Notes: generated from the sequence alone by a model not told the origin. DNA of 51,140 nucleotides from Polyangiaceae bacterium (GCA_009780955.1 WQZB01000031.1:1-51140), one strand, 5' to 3'; positions 40,357 through 50,898 are shown, counted from the stretch's first letter. A program made the numbers and translations.

Positions 40357-43300
40357 ATGTGCGGCATATTCCGTATCGCTCGTATCGCTGCTCTTGTCAC
40401 GATGCTCCTCGCGACCCTTCTCGTTTTGCTTGCAGGCCGCGAGGCGCAGGCTGCAGGATCGGCGGGATCGCTGGACCCGAAAGCGATCCCCGATCCGCTC
40501 AAGCCGTGGACCGCATGGGCGCTGTACGGCAAAGGCGATCTCTGCCCAACGCTCCACGGTGTCGACAACGGCGAGCCGCAATGCGTGTGGCCATCCCGTC
40601 TCGATCTCACGCTCGACGAGAAGCGGGGAACCTTCAAGCAAATCTGGCACACGGACGCGCGGCGCACGGTGCCGCTTCCCGGCGACGACAAGCGCTGGCC
40701 GCTCGATGTCACGGTCGACACGAAGCGCGCCGTCGTCATCCCGGCGGACGACGTGCCAAGCATCGAACTCGAACCAGGCGATCACGTTGTCACAGGGAGC
40801 TTCGCGTGGGATTCGCTGCCCGAATCGATTCAGGTGCCGCCCGCGACGGCGCTGCTCAAACTCGTGTTGCGCGGCAAGGCGATCGATCTGCCGAACCGTG
40901 ATGCAAAAGGATTGGTTTGGCTGCAAAAAACGCTCACCGCCGAAGAAGGAGAGCGCCTCGACTTCGTGGTGCATCGACGTGTCGTTGACGAAGTCCCGCT
41001 GCTGCTCACCACGCGCATCGAGCTCAACGTCGCGGGTAAGAGCCGCGAGGTGGTCCTTGGCAAGAGTCTGCCTCAAGGCTTCGTCCCGCTCTCCTTGGAC
41101 AGCCAACTGCCGGCACGCGTCGAACCCGACACGCGCTTGCGCGTGCAGGTGCGGCCAGGCACCTGGACGATCGAGCTCGTCGCACGCAGCGAGGGGCCGG
41201 TGCACGAGATCAAGCGCCCCATACCCGATGGACCGTGGCGAGAAGGCGAAGAAGTCTGGGTGTTCGATGCGCGGACGAACCTGCGCCTCATCGATGTACA
41301 AGGCGTCTCGGCGATCGATCCTCAGCAGACATCGCTTCCGGACGATTGGAAGCGGCTGCCGGCCTATCCGCTCGGACTGAATGACACGATTCGCCTTGTC
41401 GAGAAGCGACGCGGTGATGCCGAACCGCCGCCGGATCATCTCACGCTAGAGCGCGTCATGTGGCTCGACTTCGACGGCCACGGACTCACGGCAACCGACA
41501 CGCTGAGCGGCAACCTTCGCCGCGCGTCACGTCTCGAGATGTCCCCGCCGACCGTTCTCGGGCGTGTGTCGATCGGCGGCAAAGATCAATTCATCACGCA
41601 TCTCGAAGGCGATACCGCAAAGACTGGTGTTGAAGTGCGGCAAGGTGATCTGAGTGTCAGTGCCGACAGCCGTATCATCTCTTCTCCGAGCGATTTGCCG
41701 GCAGTCGGTTGGAACCACGATTTTCATTCGGTGTCCGCCACGCTGCATCTTCCACCAGGGTTTCGGCTTCTCCATGCGACCGGTGCCGACGATGTCACTG
41801 CTACATGGATCAAGCATTGGACGCTCTTCGAGATCTTTCTCGCGCTCGTGCTCGCGATTGGCGTCTTTCGTCTGTATGGCGGCAAGTGGGGGCTCATCGC
41901 GCTCGTCACGCTCGTGCTGACGTTTCCGGAAGAAGGAGCGCCTCGCTACATCCTCGTCGCCATGCTCGTTGCCGAGGCTCTGGTGCGTGCCGTCGATGGC
42001 GCGCTCGCCAAGGCGGGTGATGCGAAAGGCCGTTCTGTCGTCGCCCTCCGCAGTGGTCTCGCCGGCTTACGCGCAGCCGTCGCGGCGCTCCTCGTGATCG
42101 TGACGGTGCCATTTCTCATCGATCATGTACGCCACGGGCTCTTCCCCGCGCTCGCATTCGACGAAAGGGGCGAGGGCGTCTTCGAGCACGGCGGATTTGG
42201 TGGGGCGAAGTATGCATTGCCCGGGGCTGCACAGCCGCCGCTCGAGCCGCCGCCGCCCGAGGCTCCCGCGGCGGCTGCACAGGAGGACCTTGCTCCTGCC
42301 ACTTCGCCGGAGCCGACGGGCTCTGGCAGAGCCCAGAAAGATGAAAAAGCCAGAGCGAAGAGCAACACTTCGTCTGCTCCGGCGCCGAGTTCATGGAAAA
42401 GCTCGGTCGACTACCGACAATTCAATGCCAACGTCTACGATCCAACATCGATGGTTCAGACTGGGCCGGGCCGTCCGCGCTGGTCGTTCACGTCGGTGCC
42501 GCTCAAGTGGACGGGGCCAGTCGAGCGCAGTCAGCGTCTTCACCTTTATCTCTTGTCACCCACGATGAACGTGGTGCTCGCCATCGTGCGCGCCGTGCTG
42601 ACAATCGCGCTCGTGCTCTTGCTCTTGCCCGTGCGCCCGCGGCGTCGTGTGGGACCCGGAGGCACGCGCGTTCTGACATTTGCTTCGATCGGCGCTCTTG
42701 CACTCTTGCTTGCATCGCCTCGTTCGGCGGGCGCAGCCGAGGTGCCTTCAAACGAGGTGCTCGAGCAGCTCGCGTCGCGCTTGCTCGAAAAACCTGCCTG
42801 CTTACCGACCTGCGCGTCGAGCTCGCGTATGCTCATCGAGGCCACCAAGGGCACGCTCCACATTCGCGTCGAGATCGAGGCAAGTGCGACAACGGCCGTG
42901 CCGCTCCCTGGTAGCTCCCAGTGGTCACCAGAAGATGTCGCTGTTGATGGCAAGCCCGCCCGCGGTCTGCTTCGCACCGATGATGGCCGTCTTTGGCTCG
43001 CCGTTGACAAAGGCTGGCACCAGGTAACGGTCGTGGGGCAATTGCCGGATCGTGAGCTCGTGCAGATTGCGCTGCCGCTCAAGCCTCATCGCGTCGAGGC
43101 GCAGGCCGACGGGTGGCGCGTCGAAGGGATCCATGAGGACGGACTTGCTGACGACAATTTGCAGCTTACACGTATCCACGCGACGACCGGGACTGTAACC
43201 GCGCTCGAGCCCGGTGTCTTGCCGCCGTTCGTTCGCGTCGAGCGGACGCTTCTCATGGGGCTCGACTGGCAAGTCACCACGCGTGTGGTGCGGCTTTCGC

Positions 43301-44673
43301 CTGCCGGCACAGCGATCGTGCTCGAGGTGCCTCTGCTCAAGGGCGAGTCGGTCACGACCGCTGACATTCGCGTCGTGGGCGGCAAAGCGCTACTCAACAT
43401 GCCGCCCGAGGTACGCGAAGTGAGCTGGCGCTCCGTCCTCGATCAGCGTTCTCCCGTCGTGCTGACAGCGCCGAAGAACGCATCGTGGACGGAGCTTTGG
43501 CGTCTCGACATGAGTCCGATATGGCACGCGGATTTCTCTGGGATCCCTGTTGTCCACGCGGAGCCGAGCGACAAACTTCCACAATGGCGGCCGTGGCCTG
43601 GCGAAACTGCAACGCTGAAAGTCAGTCGCCCCGACGGCGTGGTTGGCGCAACGCTCACGATCGACGAGAGCACCTACAAGCTCCGTCCAGGTCTACGCGC
43701 GACCGACGCGACGCTCACATTACAGATTCGATCGAGCCGCGGCACGCAGCACACGCTGACGCTTCCCGAAACCTCGGTGCTCGAGTCTGTGACCGTCAAT
43801 GGGGCGACGCAGCCAATCCAGCAAGAGGGCCGCAAAGTCACGCTGCCGATCGCACCCGGCTCGCAAACGATCGTACTCTCGTGGCGCATGCCAATCGCGA
43901 TAGGCATGTTCTTCAACGCACCTGCGGTCGATCTTGGCATATCGAGCGTCAACGCGACCACGACGATCACGATGCCAGAGGGACGATGGGTGCTCGCACT
44001 GCATGGCTCGCGTCTCGGGCCGGTCGTTCTTTTCTGGAGTCAGCTTGCGGTTCTACTCGCGGTGGCGGCTGCGATCGGCGCCATGCGGCGCGCGCCGCTC
44101 GCCACATGGCAGTGGGTGCTGCTCGCGATCGGCCTCTCGCAGGTTCCCGTGGTGGCGGCCGCGATCGTTGTCGGGTGGTTGCACCTCATTGCCTGGCGCG
44201 AGCAGAAGCAAGACATCGGACGCGTCGCATTCAATGCGCGGCAGCTCACGATCGTGGCCGTCACGTTTGTCGCCGCGATTGTCCTTCTGGTCGCGGTTCG
44301 CCAAGGGCTGCTCGGGCACCCCGACATGCAAGTGCGCGGCAATGGATCGAATTCGACGGAGCTACACTGGTTCATCGATCGGAGCGAGCCGGTGCTCGCG
44401 CAGCCGATGGTTGTGAGCGCGCCGATGCTTGCCTACCGCGTCGCGATGCTTGCGTGGGCGCTGTGGCTTGCGCTCTCCGTCATAAGATGGCTTCGCTGGG
44501 GTTTCGATGCATTCGGGCAGGGCGGCTTCTGGCGCCGTCGTCCGCCTCGGCCGCCGATCACACCGCCGCCGCCGCCCTACATGCCTGGCGCGGTGCCCCA
44601 ACCATGGCCATTTCAGCCGGGCCAGCCGATGGGACCGAGCGGGGGTCCGCCTCCGCCACCAACCACAGGGTGA
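40357..44673 (+). CDS. Large uncharacterised membrane protein
   Basis: 1438-aa protein from ATG 40357 (AAGAAG upstream; signal-like helix IARIAALVTMLLATLLVLLA then REAQAAG). A large exported part (to about 485) is followed by several helices (about 488-600), a Pro/Ala linker, more helices (about 736-785), a second exported part, then helices from about 1223 to 1375 and a Pro-rich cytoplasmic tail. The exported parts share a motif: VPLPG-x4-W...DVTVD near 104 and VPLPG-x3-W...DVAVD near 848, indicating internal duplication. No known family; divergent from phoR with a 73-bp shared promoter region. Confidence 0.85.
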   Translation: MCGIFRIARIAALVTMLLATLLVLLAGREAQAAGSAGSLDPKAIPDPLKPWTAWALYGKGDLCPTLHGVDNGEPQCVWPSRLDLTLDEKRGTFKQIWHTDARRTVPLPGDDKRWPLDVTVDTKRAVVIPADDVPSIELEPGDHVVTGSFAWDSLPESIQVPPATALLKLVLRGKAIDLPNRDAKGLVWLQKTLTAEEGERLDFVVHRRVVDEVPLLLTTRIELNVAGKSREVVLGKSLPQGFVPLSLDSQLPARVEPDTRLRVQVRPGTWTIELVARSEGPVHEIKRPIPDGPWREGEEVWVFDARTNLRLIDVQGVSAIDPQQTSLPDDWKRLPAYPLGLNDTIRLVEKRRGDAEPPPDHLTLERVMWLDFDGHGLTATDTLSGNLRRASRLEMSPPTVLGRVSIGGKDQFITHLEGDTAKTGVEVRQGDLSVSADSRIISSPSDLPAVGWNHDFHSVSATLHLPPGFRLLHATGADDVTATWIKHWTLFEIFLALVLAIGVFRLYGGKWGLIALVTLVLTFPEEGAPRYILVAMLVAEALVRAVDGALAKAGDAKGRSVVALRSGLAGLRAAVAALLVIVTVPFLIDHVRHGLFPALAFDERGEGVFEHGGFGGAKYALPGAAQPPLEPPPPEAPAAAAQEDLAPATSPEPTGSGRAQKDEKARAKSNTSSAPAPSSWKSSVDYRQFNANVYDPTSMVQTGPGRPRWSFTSVPLKWTGPVERSQRLHLYLLSPTMNVVLAIVRAVLTIALVLLLLPVRPRRRVGPGGTRVLTFASIGALALLLASPRSAGAAEVPSNEVLEQLASRLLEKPACLPTCASSSRMLIEATKGTLHIRVEIEASATTAVPLPGSSQWSPEDVAVDGKPARGLLRTDDGRLWLAVDKGWHQVTVVGQLPDRELVQIALPLKPHRVEAQADGWRVEGIHEDGLADDNLQLTRIHATTGTVTALEPGVLPPFVRVERTLLMGLDWQVTTRVVRLSPAGTAIVLEVPLLKGESVTTADIRVVGGKALLNMPPEVREVSWRSVLDQRSPVVLTAPKNASWTELWRLDMSPIWHADFSGIPVVHAEPSDKLPQWRPWPGETATLKVSRPDGVVGATLTIDESTYKLRPGLRATDATLTLQIRSSRGTQHTLTLPETSVLESVTVNGATQPIQQEGRKVTLPIAPGSQTIVLSWRMPIAIGMFFNAPAVDLGISSVNATTTITMPEGRWVLALHGSRLGPVVLFWSQLAVLLAVAAAIGAMRRAPLATWQWVLLAIGLSQVPVVAAAIVVGWLHLIAWREQKQDIGRVAFNARQLTIVAVTFVAAIVLLVAVRQGLLGHPDMQVRGNGSNSTELHWFIDRSEPVLAQPMVVSAPMLAYRVAMLAWALWLALSVIRWLRWGFDAFGQGGFWRRRPPRPPITPPPPPYMPGAVPQPWPFQPGQPMGPSGGPPPPPTTG

Positions 44674-44733
44674 CGCGCGCTCGACAAGAGAACTTGACGT
44701 CTGTTCACCCGAGCAGGTAGGCCCGGCTTCAGG

Positions 44734-47178
44734 ATGGCAAGAAGAGCCAAACCCGTTACCTCTCGTACGCCGAAGGCGAGCAAGACCACTGCATCGGGCA
44801 GCGCGCGCCCTCCTACAGACGACGTGACGTCGCTGTCGACCGAAGCTCGCGTGCGATACCTCAATTACGCGCTCAGCGTGATCACGGCGCGCGCGCTGCC
44901 GGACGTGCGCGACGGTCTCAAGCCGGTGCAAAGGCGCATTCTGCTCACGATGCGTCGCGATCTCGGTCTTACCCCTGACTCACGCTACCGAAAAAGCGCC
45001 AAGATCGTCGGCGACGTGATGGGCAATTATCACCCGCACGGCGACAGCGCGATCTACGACGCGATGGTGCGTCTTGCCCAGCCGTGGGTCATGCGTCTGC
45101 CGCTCGTCGATGGGCAGGGCAACTTCGGCTCACCCGACGGCGATGGCGCTGCCGCGTATCGTTACACCGAGGCGAAACTAAGGCCGGCGGCAATCGAGCT
45201 GCTAAGCGAACTCGAAAAACGCGTGGTCGCGTGGCGTCCTAGCTACGACGGATCACGCAGCGAGCCGGTGGTCTTGCCGGCTCGCATTCCGCACCTGCTC
45301 ATCAACGGCTCGCAAGGCATCGCCGTTGGCATGGCGACGAGCATCCCGCCGCACAACCCGAGCGAAGTCATCGATGCGTGCATTGCGCAAATCGATGCAG
45401 GCCCAGATGTTCTGCCAACCAAGACACTTCTCAAGTACATCAAGGGTCCGGATTTCCCGACGGGCGGCGTGCTCGTCAACTCGCGCGCGGAGCTCACGCA
45501 AGCCTACGAGACGGGCTCAGGCACCTTGAAGCTGCGCGGCGAGTGGAAGCTCGAGGAGCGAAGAGGCGGAGCGCACGCGATTATTCTCACGTCGCTTCCG
45601 TATGGCGTCGTTCGCGGAAGCCTGGTTGAGCGCATCGCCGAGATCATCACGACTCGCAAGCTTGCGCCGCTCACCGACGTGCGCGACGAGTCGACGAGCG
45701 AAGTGCGCATCGTAGTCGAAATGAAAAAGGATGCCGATCCGAACCTCGTGATGGCATACCTTTTCAAAAATACCCCTTTGCAGTCGACCGTAGGGGTGAA
45801 TCTCACTTGCCTCGTGCCGGGCGCGCCGCCAATCACCGTGCACGATACGCGAGACGCAAGCGGCGAGCTTCTCTTGCCCCAAGAAACGACGCCGGCCGTG
45901 CCCGAGCGCTTGCCCTTGGGGCAGATGATTCGCCACTTTCTCGACTTTCGCATGCTCACGGTCGAGCGGCGTTTGCGCTTCGATCTCGCGCAGCTCACCA
46001 AGCGCATTCACATTCTCGAGGGCTTCGCCACGGTGTTCGATGCCCTCGACGAAACGATTCGCATCATTCGCAAAAGCGACGGCAAAGCCGACGCAGCGCA
46101 CAAGCTGATGGCGCGTTTCGCGCTGTCGGAAGAGCAAGTCGATGCCATTTTGGAGCTCCGACTTTATCGCTTGGCCAAGCTCGAAATTCTTGTGATTCGT
46201 GAAGAGCTCGCGCAAAAACGAAAAGAAGCAAAGGCCCTCGACGTGGTGCTCAAAAGCGAGGCCAAGCGCTGGGCGCTCATCAAAAGTGAGCTTGTCGAAA
46301 TCAAACAGCAATATGGTGACAAGCGCCGGGTCAAAATTGCAGGCGCCGACGAGAGCCACGAGTACTCGGCGGAAGACTTCATCGTTGCCGAGGATGCCAA
46401 CGTCGTTCTCACGACACAAGGCTGGATCAAGCGCCTACGCGAGGTGAAAGACGTGGGAACATTGCGCGTGCGCGATGGCGACAGCGTGCTGTCGGTCGTG
46501 GCGGGGTCGACGAAATCCGCAGTCGCGTTCTTTTCGAATCTCGGCGTCTGTTACGTCATGCGCATTCACGATGTGCCGGCAACCACGGGCTACGGTGATC
46601 CGGCGCAGAGGTTTTTCAAAATGGTCGACGGCGAGCGCATCATCGCCTGCTTCTCGTTCGACCCGCGCGTGCTCGACGTGCCGCCGCTGGGCGAGGGTAC
46701 AGAGCCGCTGCCGCCGCTGGCCGTTGCGGTTACCAAGGGTGGTCTCAGTTTCCGCTTCTCGCTCTCGACGCACCGCGATGCTTCCACGCGTGCCGGACGC
46801 AAGTACGGCAAGCTTAACGAGGGCGACGAGATCGTGATGGTTGCGGTCGCTGCGAAGGACGACGATGGCGTGCTGTGTGTGACGAGCGACGGTCACGCAC
46901 TGGGTGTGCCCGTGAGCGAACTGCCGCTGCTCAGTGGCGCGGGCAAGGGATCCATTTTGATTAAGGTTACGGGCGACGCACGCGTGCTTGGCGCGGTCAT
47001 TGCTTCGGCTGTAAGCGACTCGATCGTTGTCGAAACAGGCAAAGGCAAAGAGATGCGCATCACGTACAGGTCCGTGCTCGGAAAGCGAGCGCAAGCGGGC
47101 AGCGCCGTTGTTCGCCGTGATGGATTCGCGCGAGTCGTTGTGCCCACGCCTACGGCGACGGCGCTGGAGGTAAATTGA
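44734..47178 (+). CDS. parC: DNA topoisomerase IV subunit A
   Basis: 814-aa type IIA topoisomerase A subunit. The breakage-reunion domain starts [30 protein letters not shown]; Tyr144 in AAAYRYTE is catalytic. [10 protein letters not shown] shows Ser at the quinolone-contact position, unlike gyrA in this window. There is no GyrA box and the C-terminal blades are degenerate, supporting ParC rather than a second GyrA. The gene sits 1 bp before parE, so they form one operon that decatenates replicated chromosomes. Confidence 0.93.
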   Translation: MARRAKPVTSRTPKASKTTASGSARPPTDDVTSLSTEARVRYLNYALSVITARALPDVRDGLKPVQRRILLTMRRDLGLTPDSRYRKSAKIVGDVMGNYHPHGDSAIYDAMVRLAQPWVMRLPLVDGQGNFGSPDGDGAAAYRYTEAKLRPAAIELLSELEKRVVAWRPSYDGSRSEPVVLPARIPHLLINGSQGIAVGMATSIPPHNPSEVIDACIAQIDAGPDVLPTKTLLKYIKGPDFPTGGVLVNSRAELTQAYETGSGTLKLRGEWKLEERRGGAHAIILTSLPYGVVRGSLVERIAEIITTRKLAPLTDVRDESTSEVRIVVEMKKDADPNLVMAYLFKNTPLQSTVGVNLTCLVPGAPPITVHDTRDASGELLLPQETTPAVPERLPLGQMIRHFLDFRMLTVERRLRFDLAQLTKRIHILEGFATVFDALDETIRIIRKSDGKADAAHKLMARFALSEEQVDAILELRLYRLAKLEILVIREELAQKRKEAKALDVVLKSEAKRWALIKSELVEIKQQYGDKRRVKIAGADESHEYSAEDFIVAEDANVVLTTQGWIKRLREVKDVGTLRVRDGDSVLSVVAGSTKSAVAFFSNLGVCYVMRIHDVPATTGYGDPAQRFFKMVDGERIIACFSFDPRVLDVPPLGEGTEPLPPLAVAVTKGGLSFRFSLSTHRDASTRAGRKYGKLNEGDEIVMVAVAAKDDDGVLCVTSDGHALGVPVSELPLLSGAGKGSILIKVTGDARVLGAVIASAVSDSIVVETGKGKEMRITYRSVLGKRAQAGSAVVRRDGFARVVVPTPTATALEVN

Positions 47179-47179
47179 T

Positions 47180-49117
47180 ATGGCGGAAAGCAGCTACAGC
47201 GCCAAGGACATCGAGGTGCTCGAGGGTCTCGAGCCGGTGCGCAAGCGCCCTGCGATGTACATCGGCGGCACCGATTCTCACGGCTACCATCACTTGCTTT
47301 GGGAAATCGTCGATAACTCCGTTGACGAAGCCATCAACGGGTATGCGAAAACCATTGTTGTCGTGCTCGATGCCGATGGCAAAGGCATCAGCGTCGAAGA
47401 CGACGGGCGCGGCATTCCCGTTGACATGCACCCAAAGTTCAAAAAGCCCGCGCTCGAAATTATTATGTGTACATTGCATGCTGGTGGAAAGTTTTCGAGC
47501 GACAACTACAAGGTTTCGGGTGGTTTGCATGGCGTGGGGTCGAGCGTGGTCAACGCCTTGGCAGAAACGCTCGATGTGACGGTGTGGCGCGACAGCATCG
47601 AATACCAGCAAAGTTTTTCTCGTGGTGTGCGCCAAACAGCACTGAAAAAAGGCGCGAAGGTTCGAAAACACGGCACACGTATCTACTTTCGCCCCGACAT
47701 GGATATTTTTGGCAAAAAAGCGCAATTCGACAGCGCCACGATTGCCGACCGACTCGAAATTGCGAGCTACTTGCATGGTGGGCTTTCCATCGAATTCGTG
47801 GACGAAACGAAGAACGAGAAAGTCACGTTTTTCCACGCAAATGGCATTGCTGATTACCTGCCCATTTTGGTCGCAAAGCGCGGCAAGGCAGCGAGCCACG
47901 CGCAAGCGTTTTTCTTGTCCCGAGAAATCGAAGGAGACACCACCACTGGGCCCTTTCGCATCGAAGTGGCGCTGCAATGGACGGAGGCGCCCGACGAGCA
48001 CGTTCGCTCGTACGTCAATGGCATTCCCACCACCAGCGGCGGCACGCACGTAAGTGGGTTTTCCACGTCGGTGGTAAAGGCCGTGCGCGCGTTTATCGAC
48101 GCGAAGAATCAAAAACCTCGTGGTGTCACGCTATCGGCCGAAGACATTCGCGAAGGCATTGTGGCACTCGTTAGCGTGTATGTGACGGCTCCGCAGTTCC
48201 AAGGGCAAACGAAAGATCGCTTGAACAACCCCGAGGTCAGCGGGCTCGTCGAAACAAGCCTTCGGCCGGCGCTCGAGCAATGGCTGCTCGACAACGGCAC
48301 AACGGGCGAACAAATCGTCATGCGAGCAATTCTCGCGGCGCGTGCGCGTGAGGCGCGGCGCGAAGCAACACAGCAAGTTGCCCGAAAAGGAGCGATTTCG
48401 CACCGGATGAACCTGCCGGGCAAGCTTGCCGACTGCGCATCAACGAACCCGAGCGAGAGCGAACTTTTCATCGTGGAAGGCGACAGCGCGGGCGGCTCAG
48501 CCAAGCAAGGTAGGGATCGTCGTACGCAAGCCATTTTGCCGCTACGAGGCAAGGTATTGAACGCCGAGCAAGCATCGTCGTCGAAGGTGCTGAGCAACAA
48601 AGAGCTTCAAGACATTGTGCAAGCACTTGGTTGTGGAATGGGGCCCGCGTTCGATGCAAGCAAGCTTCGTTACGGCCGAGTGTTTTTGCTCATGGATGCC
48701 GACAGCGACGGGCATCACATCACGACGCTGCTTCTTACGTTTTTCTACCGACAGCTCCCTGGATTGATTCGCGGTGGGCACGTGTACCTTGCCATGCCGC
48801 CGCTTTTCCGTATCGATGTGGCCAAGGAAACGCATTGGGCTCTTGACGAAACCGAGCGTGATGCAATTCTCGCGAAATTGCCAAAGAACGCGAAAGTGGA
48901 AATCAGCCGCTTCAAGGGTCTTGGCGAAATGCCGTCCGAGGAGCTGCGGGCGACAACGCTCGACAAAAACCGCCGGCGCGCCGTGCGCGTGGCCATTGAA
49001 AGCGAGCTCGAAACCGATCGCGTGCTGAGCGAGCTAATGGGCAAAGATACGCAAGCGCGCTTCCGGTTCATTATGGATCGCGCACGCGAGACAAGCGCCG
49101 AAGAGCTGGACGTGTGA
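47180..49117 (+). CDS. parE: DNA topoisomerase IV subunit B
   Basis: 645-aa B subunit. GHKL ATPase motifs are [18 protein letters not shown] and [20 protein letters not shown] motifs are [20 protein letters not shown] and DADSDGHHI. The length fits ParE or a short GyrB, and the tight parC pairing favours ParE. A GGAGGT site eight bases before the ATG is a strong ribosome binding site within the parC end. Confidence 0.94.
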   Translation: MAESSYSAKDIEVLEGLEPVRKRPAMYIGGTDSHGYHHLLWEIVDNSVDEAINGYAKTIVVVLDADGKGISVEDDGRGIPVDMHPKFKKPALEIIMCTLHAGGKFSSDNYKVSGGLHGVGSSVVNALAETLDVTVWRDSIEYQQSFSRGVRQTALKKGAKVRKHGTRIYFRPDMDIFGKKAQFDSATIADRLEIASYLHGGLSIEFVDETKNEKVTFFHANGIADYLPILVAKRGKAASHAQAFFLSREIEGDTTTGPFRIEVALQWTEAPDEHVRSYVNGIPTTSGGTHVSGFSTSVVKAVRAFIDAKNQKPRGVTLSAEDIREGIVALVSVYVTAPQFQGQTKDRLNNPEVSGLVETSLRPALEQWLLDNGTTGEQIVMRAILAARAREARREATQQVARKGAISHRMNLPGKLADCASTNPSESELFIVEGDSAGGSAKQGRDRRTQAILPLRGKVLNAEQASSSKVLSNKELQDIVQALGCGMGPAFDASKLRYGRVFLLMDADSDGHHITTLLLTFFYRQLPGLIRGGHVYLAMPPLFRIDVAKETHWALDETERDAILAKLPKNAKVEISRFKGLGEMPSEELRATTLDKNRRRAVRVAIESELETDRVLSELMGKDTQARFRFIMDRARETSAEELDV

Positions 49118-49134
49118 TTTACCGAAAGCGGTCC

Positions 49135-49164
49135 TTGAGGGTAGGGGATACGATCGACTATAGG
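49135..49164 (+). promoter_or_regulatory. Possible promoter for the 36-aa gene
   Basis: TTGAGG, 18 bp, TATAGG; the -10 ends 11 bp before the ATG at 49176, giving a very short leader. Weak but the only candidate in the spacer after parE. A partial 26-bp-core repeat (ACCGAAAGCGGTCC) overlaps the upstream edge. Confidence 0.35.
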
Positions 49165-49175
49165 ACATCGCCACT

Positions 49176-49286
49176 ATGTCGACTCCGCAGGCTTCATCGA
49201 AGCGTCGCAAGCAGAAGGCCCGTCGTACCAAGCAGCTCGCCGAGTGGCGCGAGCGAACAGCCGCCAAAGAAACAAAAACCAAGTAG
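49176..49286 (+). CDS. Possible 36-aa basic protein
   Basis: Short frame MSTPQASSKRRKQKARRTKQ... ending KETKTK, about 40% Lys/Arg. A TAG from the palindromic repeat at 49283 ends it. Composition resembles small nucleic-acid-binding or ribosome-associated peptides. There is no homology evidence, so it may be spurious, but its high charge and the nearby promoter-like motif argue for a real gene. Confidence 0.45.
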   Translation: MSTPQASSKRRKQKARRTKQLAEWRERTAAKETKTK

Positions 49287-49310
49287 GGGCGTATGGCCAT
49301 ACGCCCCTAC
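49283..49310. repeat. GTAGGGGC-family perfect palindrome between convergent stops
   Basis: Same 28-bp palindrome as 20814-20841. The TAG on its left is the stop of the 36-aa frame (49284-49286), and the TAG on its right, read on the minus strand, is the stop of the TPR gene (49307-49309). It may double as a bidirectional terminator hairpin. Confidence 0.9.
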
Positions 49311-50191
49311 TTGGCGCTGCCAACCTTCTTCGCGATGTCCGAAGCGATAGGATCGCTCGGATCGATGAGGAGCGCTTCACGCGCGGCTGTACGTGCGCCA
49401 TCCGTATCGCCGCGTGCAAACCGCGCGACGGAGATCCAGGCCCAGGCCGCGCCCGCACGCGGCTTGTCTACGTCTTCGGTGAGGGGTGCGAGAACCTGCT
49501 CGGCTTCGTCAAATGCCTCACGGCGCAAAAGCTGGCGAGCGACAAGCATGAGGAGCTCGGGAGTATCGCCAAAGCGATGACGTGCCCGGGCGATGACCTC
49601 TTCGGCCTGGGGTTCGCGCTGAAGCCGCAGCAAACATTCCGCCAGACCGATGTAACCTCCGGGCACCTCAGGCTGAACCTGCGTGAGCTTCAAGAACTGT
49701 TCACGCGCGTCTTCGTAGGCGCCACGCTCAAAGAGACGGCGAGCTAGGTTCACGCGCGCAGGAGCGAACCCAGGATCGACTTTGAGAGCCATTTTGTAGT
49801 GTTGTTCGGCCTCGCGCCCGATCCCACGCCGATCGGCAAGCACACCAAGCGCGTGATGAGGTGCCGGAAGATCGGGGTTGAGATCGCGGCCCTTGGTAAA
49901 GTCCTTATGTGCACGTTCCAAGTTTCCACGTCGTAGCTCGACGTAGCCAAGGTTGACCCACGCCTCGGTAAACCTTGGGCTGTATTCGAGCGCAACGGAC
50001 AGCCTGGCTTCTGCCGTTGACAAGTCGCCCACGGCGAGCGCTGCCGCGCCGTCGCGATTCAGTTCAACGGCCTTTGGAGGAAGTGGAGGTGTTGAGGAAC
50101 AGCCCATTGCACCCGAAAGCGCAAGGGCAGAAACGGTGACGGCAAGTGTGCTGAGCGTACCAAGCGTGAAGGGAACAAGCCGACAAACCAT
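49307..50191 (-). CDS. TPR-repeat lipoprotein
   Basis: 294-aa lipoprotein from ATG 50191, giving signal VPFTLGTLSTLAVTVSALAL and lipobox GAMGC. Seven or so TPR repeats span about 45-285 with the usual W-LG-Y--A-P pattern (AWVNLGYVELRRGNLERAHKDF; APHHALGVLADRRG; APARVNLARRLFERGAYEDA). TPR lipoproteins (PilF/BamD-like layouts) scaffold outer-membrane complexes; the partner is unknown. The stop codon is supplied by a palindromic repeat. The start is 35 bp from the divergent zinc-ribbon gene. Confidence 0.85.
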   Translation of the reverse strand: MVCRLVPFTLGTLSTLAVTVSALALSGAMGCSSTPPLPPKAVELNRDGAAALAVGDLSTAEARLSVALEYSPRFTEAWVNLGYVELRRGNLERAHKDFTKGRDLNPDLPAPHHALGVLADRRGIGREAEQHYKMALKVDPGFAPARVNLARRLFERGAYEDAREQFLKLTQVQPEVPGGYIGLAECLLRLQREPQAEEVIARARHRFGDTPELLMLVARQLLRREAFDEAEQVLAPLTEDVDKPRAGAAWAWISVARFARGDTDGARTAAREALLIDPSDPIASDIAKKVGSAK

Positions 50192-50226
50192 ATTGCTTCC
50201 TGTGCTCTGTGTGTGCGCTACTCTTG

Positions 50227-50496
50227 ATGCGTGCAATGAACAAGCTTCCAGAAGGTTTCGTCGCGGCAAATCATAAGATTCTTTTCGATGACGACGCCCA
50301 CCGCTGTGACGTGTGCAACGAACTCATTGACCCCCAGGGCGATGGCAATGGATACGACGTTGGCGGACGAGGCCTTTTGCTTTGGACGCGCGGCGACGAG
50401 CGACGCTACTTCGAGCCGCCTCTGTGCCCACGGTGCGCGACGGCTATTGGGGTGACTGCACTTCATCGCTGGGAAATCGAAGAAGAAGAGGGCTGA
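50227..50496 (+). CDS. Small zinc-ribbon-like protein
   Basis: 89-aa protein from ATG 50227 (ATG 50236 is equally possible; no Shine-Dalgarno for either). Two C-x2-C pairs (HRCDVCNELID and PPLCPRCATAIG), about 35 residues apart, suggest a zinc ribbon; the tail is acidic (EIEEEEG). It resembles small cytosolic accessory proteins of no known function. Divergent from the TPR gene, sharing a very short promoter space. Confidence 0.7.
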   Translation: MRAMNKLPEGFVAANHKILFDDDAHRCDVCNELIDPQGDGNGYDVGGRGLLLWTRGDERRYFEPPLCPRCATAIGVTALHRWEIEEEEG

Positions 50497-50605
50497 GGAG
50501 GCTTACCCACGCAGCTCTTTGGAAACGGTCTAGCACTCAAGGGCGCGCGTGCAACTCCGGCGTGCGCGCCACGGCCTGAGCGTGCTCGTCTTGCCATAGG
50601 AAATG

Positions 50606-50635
50606 AAAAGGCCGAGGGTGTCACTCCCTCGGCCT
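50606..50635 (-). terminator. Intrinsic terminator of tRNA operon
   Basis: On the minus strand: stem AGGCCGAGGG / CCCTCGGCCT (10 bp, 7-nt loop) followed by TTTTC. It lies 40 bp past the tRNA-Asp gene, in the right orientation to end the tRNA-Val/tRNA-Asp transcript. Confidence 0.85.
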
Positions 50636-50674
50636 CAGTCTCGTTGCCTTGAAATGCTACTGCTTGAAAGGTTT

Positions 50675-50749
<75 letters not shown>

Positions 50750-50826
50750 AGTTCTCCAAAAAGTTCTTTGTCCGATTTTTTTTTAGGAGGACAGCCTCTT
50801 AGTATGCTTCCTCCTGCCTTGTCTAG

Positions 50827-50898
50827 TAGGCGGGACAGGGTTTGAACCTGCGACATCCGGCTTGTAAGGCCGGCGCTCTACCGCTGAGCTACCCGCCC
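50827..50898 (-). tRNA. tRNA-Val (TAC)
   Basis: Acceptor GGGCGGG / CCCGCCT (terminal G-U), D-arm TAGCTCAGCGGTAGAGC, anticodon TAC at 50866-50864, T-arm CAGG-TTCAAAC-CCTG, discriminator A, no encoded CCA. First gene of the operon; a 77-bp spacer containing a TTTGTCCGATTTTT motif also seen in the MITE-like element separates it from tRNA-Asp. Confidence 0.97.
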
